Below, piece after piece: positions 1 through 11,302 of a DNA stretch of 64,000 nucleotides. Location of the stretch: assembly GCA_032622095.1 (NCBI GenBank), contig CP136061.1:173051107-173115106 (forward strand). Reading direction: 5' to 3'. How positions within the stretch are numbered: the first letter of the stretch is position 1; each line of letters starts with the position of its first letter. Under the pieces are notes generated by a model. The model did not search any database, was not told the DNA's origin, and saw nothing but the letters and a program-made list of their open reading frames with translations. The position numbers and the translations under genes were made by a program. This DNA is from Siphonodentalium dalli (taxonomy: Eukaryota > Mollusca > Scaphopoda > Gadilida > Siphonodentaliidae).

Positions 1-74
1 AATCTGATGATGACGCTGAATATACCGTTCCGATAATGCCCATGCAGGTGACCGAGGGAATCAGCAACAAGTAA
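1..74 (+). CDS. possible 3'-terminal exon of a host gene (partial)
   Basis: Reading from base 3 gives 23 sense codons followed by TAA at 72-74; the peptide ends ...MPMQVTEGISNK and has an acidic start (SDDDAEY). The frame is open to the window edge, so the upstream part lies outside. An AATAAA lies 43 bases after the stop, which fits a short 3' UTR. The peptide is not recognised, and 24 open codons can occur by chance. It could equally be non-coding. Confidence 0.3.
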   Translation, partial: SDDDAEYTVPIMPMQVTEGISNK

Positions 75-116
75 AATTGTTGATTTTGCTGTTTTTATTA
101 TGTTCGTTTAAATTAA

Positions 117-122
117 AATAAA
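117..122 (+). promoter_or_regulatory. candidate polyadenylation signal AATAAA
   Basis: AATAAA sits 43 bases downstream of the TAA at 72-74. It is meaningful only if the terminal exon is real; AATAAA is frequent by chance in DNA this AT-rich. Confidence 0.25.
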
Positions 123-509
123 GTATTAAAAACAACTGCGTACTCAATACAAATCCATTCTGTAATGGAAATAACAAGGAATGTGATTGGTCTGGCCTCC
201 CATACAATGTATTTATCTATTAATAGATAGGGAATAGAAATTATGGGATGGGAGAAATTATAAACAACACGTTTCGAAATGGGTTTTTTTCTTAATGTTT
301 TTTGTGTGTGATAATGATGGTATGTAATCATTTTATACATGTAACAACAAATAAAGATGTTAATGAATCAGTTTATTGACATAATAGTAATTTACAACAA
401 GGTATGAGATGAAATTTGAAATTGATAGCCAGCGACATAATGATTATGCTATTTCGTGGTACTATGGTACAAACTAAAAATCTAAGAACCTCAAATGGGG
501 TGATGGGGT

Positions 510-592
510 GATTTCGGCTTTATGCATATTCGGTTAATTGCATGAGAAAGGCATGCACCGACACGATGCAATAAAGCGAAATTGACTGTACC
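510..592. mobile_element. MITE fragment ending in GAAATTGACTG + TA
   Basis: About 80 bases (ATTTCGGCTTTATGCATATTC ... GCGAAATTGACTG|TA) recur almost unchanged at 6960-7040. A related terminus in the opposite orientation, TA|CAGTCAATTTC, is at 3781-3795. The CAGT end next to TA is typical of Tc1/mariner/pogo-type non-autonomous elements. I cannot see a complete copy with two ends. Confidence 0.4.
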
Positions 593-639
593 TGCAAAAT
601 TAAAAAATGATCCGGCTATAAATACAGGCTGTACGGTGT

Positions 640-835
640 GGTGATGGATTAAAATTTGAAATCCAATCTGCTGGCTTTTTCATCAAAATTTGATAGCTCC
701 TATCTATGGGTCACCCTGAAGCTACATATGAACAGATGAGGATGCGGCCTGTAGGGCATGCGGAAGGAAATTGTTGATGGATGTCAGGTGCACGGATGAC
801 AGATGCCAGCCCATGGCAATAGCTCAAACATTAAT
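640..835 (+). repeat. family P fragment (3' portion, diverged)
   Basis: It contains GAAATCCAATCTGCTGG, GCGGCCTGTAGGGCATGC, GGAAATTGTTGATGGATG and CCATGGCAATAGCTCAAAC, in the same order as the 3' part of the full family P copies at 9.6-16.2 kb and 38-40.2 kb. The terminal hairpin is cut after the first arm. Confidence 0.55.
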
Positions 836-1194
836 TTGTATTACAATTACATAGAGCACAACTTTTGGTATATGTGTTTTGGTTACATGTTAATATTCTG
901 ATATATCAACAATTAACAGTATGTTAGTTAGGTTTATCTTGTGAATCACAGGAGTTTCCTGTGGAGACAACAGTGGAAATATAAACAAGCTGATTTATAA
1001 AGTCCAGGCACATTAGACATGAAAGTACAAAAAGAAAATAAATCTTCAAAGAGGAACTTTGAATAAATTTCGCAGATATGGATATGAAATAAAACAATGA
1101 GCCAAAACAATTTTTAAGGCAAACTGTTGTATTTGATGTCGGATTGCTCAGGCTTCTCAAAACATAGCCGCAAGCTATCTATTTTAACAAGACA

Positions 1195-1290
1195 GCCAAA
1201 GACTGTGGGGTCGCTCACCAGACTGGGACTCTGGAGACCACAACAGTCAGAACTTTTCATAATCACTTTAAAAGAATTAGATCTGAACAG
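1195..1290 (+). repeat. dispersed repeat, second copy at 40836-40950
   Basis: The stretch starting GACTGTGGGGTCGCTCACCAG and ending CATAATCACTTTAAAAGAA is found again 39.6 kb away at 40845-40943 with an 18-base insertion. Nothing in it looks coding. Confidence 0.6.
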
Positions 1291-1639
1291 GAAATGTGGC
1301 TAGAGAGGCTTCATGTATGTAGATCAGTGAATATCTACCTTTAAATTACCAACTGTACACTACTGATCACCCCCTCCTCCTCCAGCTCAACATGTCCCCT
1401 CCCGACCAGGCTCCAGACTCCCAAGTCTTAGGTTGGAATTTCACAACCAACATCTCAAACTTTCTCAATTGTTGGAAATTTCCAATCTCACAAGCGCCTT
1501 TTTATAAAACCATTTAGACATGTTTAAAGCCCAATTATCCATGGACCCAAAAACACTATATGCATGTCAGATTAATCAGTCAGGTAGTTCCAAGGTAGAT
1601 GTTTTAATGAATTTTGTATTTTAATGATTTTATTAGACA

Positions 1640-2315
1640 CAAAAGTCTTAAGTCCCCATAGCCCCGTCATTTCTTAACAGGTTGACCTCATGTTAAGAAA
1701 TCTGAATCTGTCACTAAAGGATCCTCCATACTATATGTAGGCTAAATATTCCAAACCTCTCTTGAGAAGACATTTTAAGTATTACTATAGAGACATACAG
1801 TTATGTCCCTGATCCCACCCTATTTAACCTGGTGACCCCATCTGAATAAATTTGAATCCCAGACGCCAAAGAACCCTTCATACTAAATATCAGTAAAATA
1901 AACCTGATGGTCCGTGTGAAGGAAGCATATTAAGAGGAAAAGTGTCCTTTGCTTGGCCCCTATTTGACCAGGTGACCCCATTTTAACAAATTTGAACTAG
2001 TCACCAAAGGACCCTTCATACCAAATATGAACCCATTCAACCTGATGGTACTTGAGAAGTCGTTTTTAAGAATTAGTATGGAGGGCAAGAGTTTAATATG
2101 GCCCTGGCTTCACAACCATTTGACAGAGTGACCTCATTTGAATAAATCTGAACGTGAGTCACCCAGGGAACATCCACACCAAATATGAACCCATTCAGTC
2201 TTATGATCTAGAGAAGATGTTCAAAGAATTGTTGACAGATGGATAGACAGACAGACAGATGAACAGGTGACAGATGAGAAGTGATGACTATAGCTTCGTC
2301 TCAGGTGAGCTTCAA
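1640..2315 (+). repeat. family Q copy (truncated 3' hairpin)
   Basis: Two to three internal sub-units share phrases such as ATGTCCCTG, TTTGACC(A/C)(G)GTGACC, CCATTTGAACAAATCTGAA and TACCAAATATGAACCCAT. The copy ends in a GATGGA/CAGACAGA microsatellite, then GTGATGACTATAGC and TTCGTCTCAGGTGAGCT. The terminal hairpin lacks its left arm. Other copies lie at 2740-3283, 40980-41500, 41620-41900 and 45240-45870. Confidence 0.6.
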
Positions 2316-2739
2316 AATTACATTTCATTGAACAAATCTGTCAGTCACCTCCCCCCCAACACTGTGGGGACATCCCTGAGAGAATATGACATGCATGATA
2401 TATTTGAATGCCTGACTACATTAGCTTAACAAAATTCCCATGACCTTGAAAGCCAGTGCATTCTCTGGGATTAAATTCCATTCATGAAACCACTATCAGC
2501 ATGTCTTGGAGAGGTGTTGACATTTAGATAATTAGGTTTTAACAACTGCACAGACAGCTTTGTGTTACTCCTACAGCTGTGATCAAAACAAGGATTTTAA
2601 CCGAGTGAACTAGGCAGAGATAATATAGTATGGTACAGTGTGGTGTGGCAGGGACAGGAGGTGGGATGGGGAAGGGTGGGTGGGGTAGCTGTGATGTGTC
2701 TAAAAAAAAAATAAAGGTCAAAATGCAAAAATGATATAT

Positions 2740-3283
2740 TTTTTTTTAGTTATGTCCCTGGCTCTGCCCCTGTCTGACCCAGTGACCCCATTTGAACAAA
2801 TCTGAACCCCAGTCACCCAAGGTCCCTCCGTACCAAATATAAGCTAAATCGGCCCAATATTTTTCAAGAAGAAGTCATTCTAAGAATTACTATGAGTTAT
2901 GGCCCTGGTTTCTTAACTAATTGACTGGGTGACCTCATTTGAACAAATCTGAACACCAGTCACCCAAGGACCCTCCATACCAAATATTAGCTAAATCGGC
3001 CCAATGGTTCTGGACAAGAAGTCGTTATAAGAATTACTATTGAGGAAGAGAGTTATGGCCCTGTTTCGCAACTATTTGACCCAGTAATCTCATTTGAATA
3101 AATCTGAATGAGAGTCACCTAGGGAACATCCACACCAAATATGAACCAATTCGGTCTTATGGTTCCAGAGGAGAAGATGTTCAAAGAATTGTTGACGGAT
3201 GGACGGACGGACAGATGGACAGACGGACGAGGAGTGATGACTATACTAGTAGCTCCACCGGAGACTTCGTCTCAGGTGAGCTA
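2740..3283 (+). repeat. family Q copy with intact 3' hairpin
   Basis: Same family as 1640-2315. Sub-units are spaced roughly 150-165 bases. The end is a GACGGACGG-type microsatellite (3192-3232), GAGTGATGACTATA, and a compound hairpin at 3250-3283: outer arms TAGCTC(C)ACC and GGTGAGCTA, inner arms GAGAC and GTCTC around TTC. Confidence 0.7.
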
Positions 3284-3599
3284 AAAACTGCACGGACACC
3301 ACTCCATCACTATAATAGGCAGAATTTGCGAGTAAAACATAACTCTACACCCAAAACTGGTTGTCAACGACCTGGTCATATTTTGCTCTTTTTTTTGGTC
3401 TAAACATAGTTATACCAGTTTATGTGAAATATGAGTATGAGAGCAAATATAGTGACACGGTCAGAAAAATACAATCGCGGTCATTAATTGGCTGTCGAAA
3501 TGGCAACAACCCCAAACCATGCCACGACAAAAGCAACATATTGTGTAACCACCATGTAGGTAAATTACGCATTGGTAATATACAAGTCTGTTGTTAAAT

Positions 3600-4100
3600 A
3601 TCTTTAAAGGTACACAGATCATTAAAACAGATCTATCTGGATGATTTATTGTTCATTGCAACACAAGTGAAACCGAATGATTTACTTTTTAAAAGTTCGG
3701 GGTTTCTGTTTACATTCGGGCCCAAAAAAAGTACTTTCGGTCATGCAACACACAAAGTAATGTTTCATCACAATGTGTGGTACAGTCAATTTCAGTTAAT
3801 TGCATATCGTTTAAATGCATATTTCGGTCATTTGCATAAAATATGCATGCACCAAACCATTTTCTCATAAAAAGACTATTTTTTAATTGTTTATTTGCAT
3901 AAGGGTCAGAGTCTATTAAGTTTTTATGCATACGAAAATCGCCAAAAATGTTGATGAGAAGGGGTAAAAAGTAACCTCATGGTGCCGAAATTATAGCAAT
4001 TTGTAAAAATATTTACCTTGAAAAACGTATTTTATGGGAAAACTTAATACAAAGTTGTTGAAGATGACCATCGCGAGAGCGACGACGGCAATTTTCAATT
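3600..4100. other. AT-rich spacer with one MITE terminus
   Basis: The stretch holds TA|CAGTCAATTTCAGTTAATTG at 3781-3802, the opposite-strand counterpart of the ends at 590 and 7040. The short open frames here have no recognisable content. Confidence 0.3.
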
Positions 4101-4129
4101 TCATAACACACGTGGTTTTCTATCTGTTC

Positions 4130-4510
4130 TCATTAACATGCTTCTGTTGACACACATTTCCTGTATGTTTCCATATTTATTTGTGAATTGCATGATTTAT
4201 TAAAATTTGTATATTTATTTGGTTGTTTGTTGAGTTTGTAAACACCTGAAGTTCCAGTTGCAATTCTGAGAATTCAATGTGAAAGGAAGATTTCCGGGAA
4301 TTCCCCAACAAGGAAGTCAACTAAACCGAAAGTGCTTTCTATTTCTTCTAACATGCTTCTGTTCACAAACATTTCCTGTATGCTTCCTTATTCCCTTTTA
4401 AAAACGTATGTAAACACATGCAGTTCCAGTTGCAATTCCGATAAGTGAAAGGAAGGAAGTTTCCGGGAATTCCATCAATGAAGTATCAAGACGCCGACTA
4501 AACACAATTT
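4130..4510 (+). repeat. diverged tandem duplication (~210 bp unit)
   Basis: Two copies share CATGCTTCTGTT(G/C)AC, ACATTTCCTGTATG(T/C)TTCC, GTAAACAC(C/A)TG(A/C)AGTTCCAG, TTGCAATTC and TTTCCGGGAATTCC: copy 1 at about 4137-4302, copy 2 at about 4350-4476. Function unknown. Confidence 0.55.
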
Positions 4511-4937
4511 CACATGGCGTTTGTAATCACCGGCGCAATTGATTCCTGGAATTTATGTCAGATTCAGATAATCCTATTGGAAGATCAAATAATATTTCCA
4601 GGAATTCTATCTGATTAACAGAATCTGTTGAATTGTGTCAGCTTCAGAAAATGCAAGTTTGTAAACACCTGCGCAATTATTCCAGTTTCCCGGTCAGTTT
4701 GTGTTGAAACCGAAAGTGATACATAGATTTTCCGCGAATGACATGGGTAGCTATAATTACGCGAGGTCACAGAAAATAGTTCAGAAATAAATCATCAAAT
4801 TATTGTCTTCGCAACACAAAGTGATTTATTTTGTCTAAATTTAAATAACCCGTATTTTTTTTCCTGGGTGGTTTTGGGGTAGCTAGCCCCGGGATTGTCG
4901 AAAGGGCCGGATAGCAATTTCTGGATTCTTTTTGGTT

Positions 4938-5655
4938 TCATTTTCTTTCTTCTAGTGGTCTTGGACGCTTTGAGTATTCTAGTGTGTATTGGCCATATGT
5001 CGATGTTTGAATTACTTTAACTGTGCCAGAGGTTCTCTCATCTTTGTCTTGATGCCAGTAGACCTGGCGATCCCGCAGCAGGAAGAATTCGTATTTGGTG
5101 AGATGGTAAGTCGTTCCTGCTGCGTGGTGTGTCACAAGCGCTATCTTGATTTTGTGGCGCTGTTTTTCCATCTGTTCTTTGGTGATGGACGTCGCCGGCT
5201 TCTCGTCATACCTCGGCGTCGGAGGGGCGGTGATGGTAGTCCCTGCTAGCTGGTCTAATGTCACCTGTCTCCATGCAGGCCGGGTCGTCTGGGCGTCTCT
5301 CAGACAACTCCGGCCTACCGGCTGTGACACTGGATGGCTGAACCACACGGGGAGGGGTGACTGGCCGATCTACAGTCACCCCCTTCTGCTTCTTCCATTT
5401 AGCCCGTCTGGCTGCGTCCCTTCTCCTTCGAGCTGGCGTCTTTCTCTTAGGAGGCTCCTCTTTCATTGTACGGCTGGTCTTGGCCTTGCTCCGGGTGGAA
5501 GATTTCTGGTTTCCAGCATCTCCCGTCCGAAATTCAACACAGAGAGTCAAATAACCTCTGTTAGACTGGAGACTCCAGCTAACTGTGTCCGCAATTTGAG
5601 ATCTCTGGATTGCTGCTAACGCGGCGTCCGGGATTAGCTCCATTGTCCGTCGCAC
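4938..5655 (-). pseudogene. frameshifted single-exon reading frame, basic protein
   Basis: Two overlapping minus-strand frames cover this GC-richer island. The upstream frame (5655 to 5206) starts MRRTMELIPDAALAAIQ and carries a strongly basic stretch around residues 67-91 (KRKTPARRRRDAARRAKWKK). The downstream frame (up to 4938) carries a plausible folded-domain sequence with KEQMEKQRHKIKIALVTHH, TKYEFFLLRDRQVYW and a stop at its end. They differ by one frame, so a single indel somewhere in 5206-5348 could split one ~230-residue protein. I do not recognise the family. The basic (K/R)RK(S/T)P-RRRRD motif recalls proteins that accompany multicopy retroelement-like ORFs in marine invertebrates; this is a memory of style, not a match. 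No intron signals are obvious. Confidence 0.4.
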
Positions 5656-5659
5656 TAAG

Positions 5660-6955
5660 CCTAATCCAAAAGCGTCTCACTCGCCGGCATCAGCACGAGG
5701 GCGGTTGCTCCCAATTAAAGTTACAGACCGCTCAAATCACTCGTACCGACGCTCTGGTAAAAAGGAACTAATTAAGCCAAATAGAATCTGACTTGTTCGC
5801 TCCACCTTCCACCAGAGAACCCGTATTTAACAGGTCTTCAATATTTATTCATGCTCCAACTTCTTAGAAATCGCCGGCTTCGGGAAAACAAAGCAGCTTC
5901 TGTGGCGATAACAAAAGATTAATCAAGTCGCTGCAAATATGCCAGCATTGAGGTGTGAATTTGACCTAATTCCATTAACTGCAGCTGCAGCACAAAATGA
6001 AATCATAGCAATGTCAATGAGGTCACTAAAGAAATGCTCCAGACAATAGCACGTGCAATCAAAACAATAACCTTTGAACTGTCATGTTGCTTGGAGTCAT
6101 TTGTGAGCGTACCAATAAAAGAAGGTGTCATACACTGTTGGGCTTCATTGTTTAATTAAAACTATATTGGGGCTCAATTCAGCAAACATTTATGTTTGAC
6201 AGTGGCTACTCAATTGTTTTGGCGTGATGTGCACTGATTAATTATCAGATCAGATTTTATTTAATTTTTGAAGACACTTTGTTTACCAAAAATTAATGTT
6301 TCATTTAATGAATAGAGTTATGCCTCTTCCCATAGTTCAATATAGATTCGTAAATTGCGCTCACAAAAATGCATGATATATTGGGAAATCAATTTGATTT
6401 TTGTTAGTTTTTCCAGTTGGTTACATGGATAGATGGTTCTTCATATACCTATTTATTTTGAAACAAACAAAATTACCGAAAATAAACGGCAACTACCGTA
6501 CATAGAATTATCCCCCTTCTCATAACGTGAAACAAACAAAAATAGTATTTTTATAATTTTATCGGGAAACGTTGGCGTTTTTCTTACCAGTTCTTGGTGG
6601 CTATTAACTGATATTTGGTGGGTAGTTAATGATTATTTGTTTAATATTACATGTGTGTAATGCATTTCTAACTGATTGATTGGATATATTCTAAATATAA
6701 ACATGTATATAGTGAGTTTATTATCAATGGGGGTTGCCGTTCCTGACAAGAACATCGTTTTATTCTTGAACATTTTACAATCGTAGATGATAATATAATA
6801 TGGAATAACATTAAATTAATATAGATGAAGCTCTTTAGATATTATTTTTTTTAAACAAACTAAATTGATGATGAAATTGAATGAACGAAACATAAACAAT
6901 TCACTGTATTTCTAGACTGATGCTGGTGATAGAAAAACGGCTTATGCTTCTTTTT
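5660..6955. other. no recognisable gene; AT-rich spacer
   Basis: The first ~200 bases keep the higher GC of the minus-strand frame and could be its 5' leader. The rest is AT-rich with no long open frame, repeat copy or RNA gene that I can identify. Confidence 0.4.
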
Positions 6956-6959
6956 ATCG

Positions 6960-7040
6960 TGATTTCGGCTTTATGCATATTCGGTTAACTGCATAAGAAA
7001 AGCCATGCACCGACGCTATGCAATAAAGCGAAATTGACTG
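6960..7040. mobile_element. MITE fragment ending in GAAATTGACTG + TA
   Basis: Near-identical to 510-592 (GTGATTTCGGCTTTATGCAT at the left, AATAAAGCGAAATTGACTG then TA at the right). Same interpretation: an internal-end remnant of a TA-inserting non-autonomous element. Confidence 0.45.
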
Positions 7041-8170
7041 TAGTTTCATTTGACATAATGATTAATTATTGAATGTAAAACAGAAACTTAAATCCATATA
7101 TTTGCGATATAAATAGTAGGTACATTTCCGGAATTTTCAGCACTGTCCGTGATAATAAACCATACACATATGTTGCAATGATTATTATATTGCAAAGAAA
7201 CTGCAATCTCTTCAAAAGATTAGCACTCCAACTCAACAGATCAAATAGACAGTGCATCTTACATTTAATATAAGACCAATTTTCGTGCTGCTTCCAAACT
7301 TGGTAGACAATTTTGTTCAAATTACTTCAGTCAGCAATTTGCAACTGGAATATGCTATTACGCAATTTATACAGTATTAGTTTTCAGTATCTTGTTGTTT
7401 GAAAATATCTTACCAAAACCACCCATGAACTTGTGCAAAATATTAGGTGATCAGCATTTAAATCTGTATATCTCAGCGTTGACCATTGACTCAATGTTGT
7501 CACTTATGGGTGTGTGTCCAGCAGATATGTCTAACATTAGGGACAAGGGATACACATGGTAATGCGGTTGCAGAAAACATAGTACGCTTCACATATATTT
7601 GACCTTGGTGAATATAACCAAATATTATTTCCAGGTATAAAGACAGTCTCTGTCTCACAGAGTATGTATGCGATTTTGGTAAAGTTTAGATTTTTTTTAA
7701 GATAGTATATGGTACTGCATTGTGTTTTGATAAATTGCATTCATAGTATACCACCATGCATTCTTGTGATAAAAGCGAAATAGTCATTTTTTTTACTTGA
7801 TAGTAGACATCTATTACTAATGTTTTAAGACACGGACAATATAATCTACACATTTCACCCATTACTCTATGAATATCTCTCATACTGCTCTACAGCAGGG
7901 CATTTTGAAAGGTTTGATTGTGTATATTTAAAAAGAAATGATGACCGGTCACATTCGTGAGACTACTATGAGCACATATATTTCGGCTTCTAGAAAAGGT
8001 AAAAAAATTAATTCGTGGCTATTAAATTTCATTTTACAGTTTAGTGTGTACACATATATCGCATGATTCAAGACAAATAGTGCAGAAAAAAAAGCATTAT
8101 TGTTGTTTCTTGTCCAGATTGTCCATATTTAACAAGAGATGGACTGTCGTCCGATGCATTCCCCATTGTG
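7041..8170. other. no recognisable feature
   Basis: AT-rich sequence. Several short open frames have no domain content and no support from repetition or composition. Nothing further can be called. Confidence 0.4.
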
Positions 8171-8174
8171 GCAT

Positions 8175-9610
8175 ACCGCCTAGTGTGGGCATATCTATAA
8201 CTTATGAACTGCTATACTCAGACAGATGGACCCAAAAATCAGCATTTTCATATAAACAAAGATGAATAACTATAGAACGAAAAACCAAAATAAAACAGTT
8301 GAATGTGCCATTAAATGTCCTCAGAGTGGTGAACATCCATAACAAATTTCATTGAGATCCGAGCATTACTGTTCAAGTTATCACCTGAACAGACATCCGT
8401 TGGACCGAAAAGCCAACATTTCCAGATAAACAAAGATGAATAACTCTAGAATGGAAACTCAAACAAAACGATTGAATCCTCTATTGAATGTTCCCATAAT
8501 AGTGAACATCCATACAAAATATCATTGAGATCCGAGGACTACTGTTCAAGTTATGACCTGAACAGACATCGGATGGACCAAAAAGCCAACATTTCCAGAT
8601 AAACAAAGATGAATAACTCTAGAATGGAAAAGCCAAACAAAACAATGTAACCCTCTATTGAATGTCCGCATAGTATTGAACATCCACACCAAATTTCATT
8701 GAGATCCCAGCACAACTGTTGAAGTTACAAGACATGAACAGGCAGGCACCAGATGGACAAAAAAGCCAACATTTCCAGATAAACAAAAATGTATAATTCT
8801 AGAATGGAAAATCCGAACAAAATGATGGAACCCTATATATAAAGTGTCCTCATAGTAGTAAACATCCTTACCAAATTTCAATGAGATCTGAGCAACTGTT
8901 AAAGTTATGACATGAACAGACATCCGACGGACCAAAAATCCAACATTTCCAGATAGACAGATGAATAACTCTAGAATGGAAAATCCGAACACAATGATGG
9001 AACCCTCTATTTAATTTCCTCATAGTAGTGAACATCCATACCAAATTTCATTGAGATCCGAGCACTACTGTTCAAGTTATGACATGAACAGACACCAGAC
9101 GGACAAAAAATCCAACATTTCCAGATAAACAAAGATGAAACCCTCTATTTAATTTCCTCATAGTAGTGAACATCCATACCAAATTTCATTGAGATCCGAG
9201 CACTACTGTTCAAGTTATGACATGAACAGACACCAGACGGACAAAAAATCCAACATTTCCAGATAAACAAAGATGAATAACTCTAGAATGGAAAATCCGA
9301 ACAAAACGATGGAACCATCTATTTAATGTCCTCATAGTAATGAACATCCATACCAAATTTCATTGAGATCCCAGCACAATTGTGTGGAACATACAACATG
9401 AACAGACACCAGACTGACAAAAAAGCCAACATTTCCAGATAAACAAAGATGAATAACTCTAGAATGGAAAATCCAAACAAAACAATGTAACCCTCTATTT
9501 AATGTCCTCATAGAGTGGTGAACATCCATACCTAATTTTATTGAGATCCGAGCACTACTGTTCAAGTTATGACATAAACAGACATCGGACAGACGGACGG
9601 ATAGACAGGT
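8175..9610 (+). repeat. tandem array S, ~175-bp unit, about 8 copies
   Basis: The phrase AAACAAAGATGAATAACT(C)TAGAA marks each unit at about 8261, 8435, 8608, 8788, 8960, 9134, 9274 and 9449, giving spacings of 172-180 bases except for one 140-base unit. Each unit also carries GTGAACATCCATACC, TTTCATTGAGATCCGAGCA and CAAGTTATGACATGAACAGACA. The array ends in a GACAGACGGACGG microsatellite at about 9590-9602. A block of about 139 bases (about 9001-9138) is repeated with no visible change immediately after itself, so part of the array expanded recently. Open frames on the minus strand here are by-products of the repeat. Confidence 0.8.
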
Positions 9611-11221
9611 GCAAAACAGTATACCTCCCTTTTAAAAAATGAAAGTGTAAATGACACTGTAGCTCAACTTAGGTAGGGGAATAATTTAATGGTTGACAGT
9701 AAATGGAGGAATAGGAAAGGTGCTAATTGAAATGTCTAACCTGCGCCAAAGGATTTAGTGATGCAAAGAGTAAAATACAAGATGGCTGCTGGTGGCCATT
9801 TTTTTTTACCAATTGATCCCAAAAGAACTCGTTCCCATCTACGTATAATTTGTTAACATCCATGACAAATTTTATGAAGATCTGACCAAAGCTACGACCT
9901 ACAAATTTCATGATGATCAGACGAACAGTACGACCTGTAGACCGCGCCAATGGATTGAATTTTGAAATCCAAGATGGCCACTGGCAGCCATGTTTTTTGG
10001 CCGAATGACCCCACAATGATTCGTTCCCATCTACATGTCAATGTCAACATTCATGACAAATTTCATAAAGATTAGACAAAAGGTACAACCTGTAGCCCGT
10101 GCCAAAGGATTTAGTCATGCAAAGAGTAAAATCCAAGATGGCTGCTGGTGGCCATGTTTATTGGCCGAACAACCCCAAAATGACTCGTTCCCATCTACAT
10201 GTCAATATTAACATCCATGACAAATTTCATGATGATCAGACGAACAGTACGACCTGTAGACCGCGCCAATGGATTTAGTCATGCAAAGAGTAAAATGCTG
10301 GTGGCCATGTTTTTTAACCGAATGACCCCAAAACGACTCGATCCCATCTACATGTCAATGTTATAATTCATGACAAATTTCATGACCATCTGACCAAAGC
10401 TACGACCTGTAGCCCGCACCAAAGGATTTAGTCATGCAAAGAGTAAAATCGAAGATGGCTGCTGGCGGCCATGTTTTTTGACCGAATGACCCCACAATGA
10501 TTCGTTCCCATCTACATGTCAATGTCAACATTCATGACAAATTTCATAAAGATTAGACCAAAGGTACAACATGTAGCCCGCGCCAAAGAATTTAGTCATG
10601 CAAAGAGTAAAATCCAAGATGGCTGCTGGCGGCCATGTTTTTTGGCCGAACGACACCAAAATCACTCGTTCCCATCTACATGTCATTATTAACATCAATG
10701 ACAAATTTCATGATGATCAGGCGAACAGTACGATCTGTAGCCCGCGCCAATGGATTGAATCTTGAAATCCAAGATGGCTGCCAGCGGCCATGTTTTTTGG
10801 CCGAATGACCCCAAAATGACTCGTTCCCATCTACATGTCAATGTCAACGTTCATGACAAATTTTATAAAGATTAGACCAAAGGCAACCTATAGCCCGCGC
10901 CAAAGGATTTAGTCATGCAAAGAGTAAAATCCAAGATGGCTGCTGGCGGCCATGTTTTTTGGGCCGAACGACTCCAAGATCACTCGTTCCCATCTACATG
11001 TCATTATTAACATCATTGACAAATTTCATGATGATCAGATGAACAGTACGACCTGTAGGACGCGCCAATGGATTGAATCTTGAAATCCAAGATGGCTGCC
11101 AGCGGCCATGTTTTTTGGCCGAATGAGCCCAAAATGACTCGTTCCCATCTACATGTCAATGTGAACATTCATGACAAATTTCATGAAGATCAGACCAAAG
11201 GTACAACCTGTAGCCCGCGCC

Positions 11222-11302
11222 AAAGGAAATTGTTGACGGACATACGGACGACGGACGCCAAACCATGGCAATAGCTCAAACTTACAAAAGTAAGTTGAGC
11301 TA
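11222..11302 (+). repeat. internal family P 3' terminus 1
   Basis: GGAAATTGTTGACGGACATACGGACGACGGACGCC is followed by CCATGGCAATAGC and the hairpin TAGCTCAAACTTAC, loop AAAA, GTAAGTTGAGCTA. The array continues directly afterwards with ATAAAGATCAGACCAAAGG, showing end-to-body junctions inside the array. Confidence 0.8.

Noticed and set aside
8696-9565. Minus-strand frames with repeated ICLSGNVGFxV peptides
   Set aside because: By-product of the ~175-bp array S; no start, signal or codon preference.
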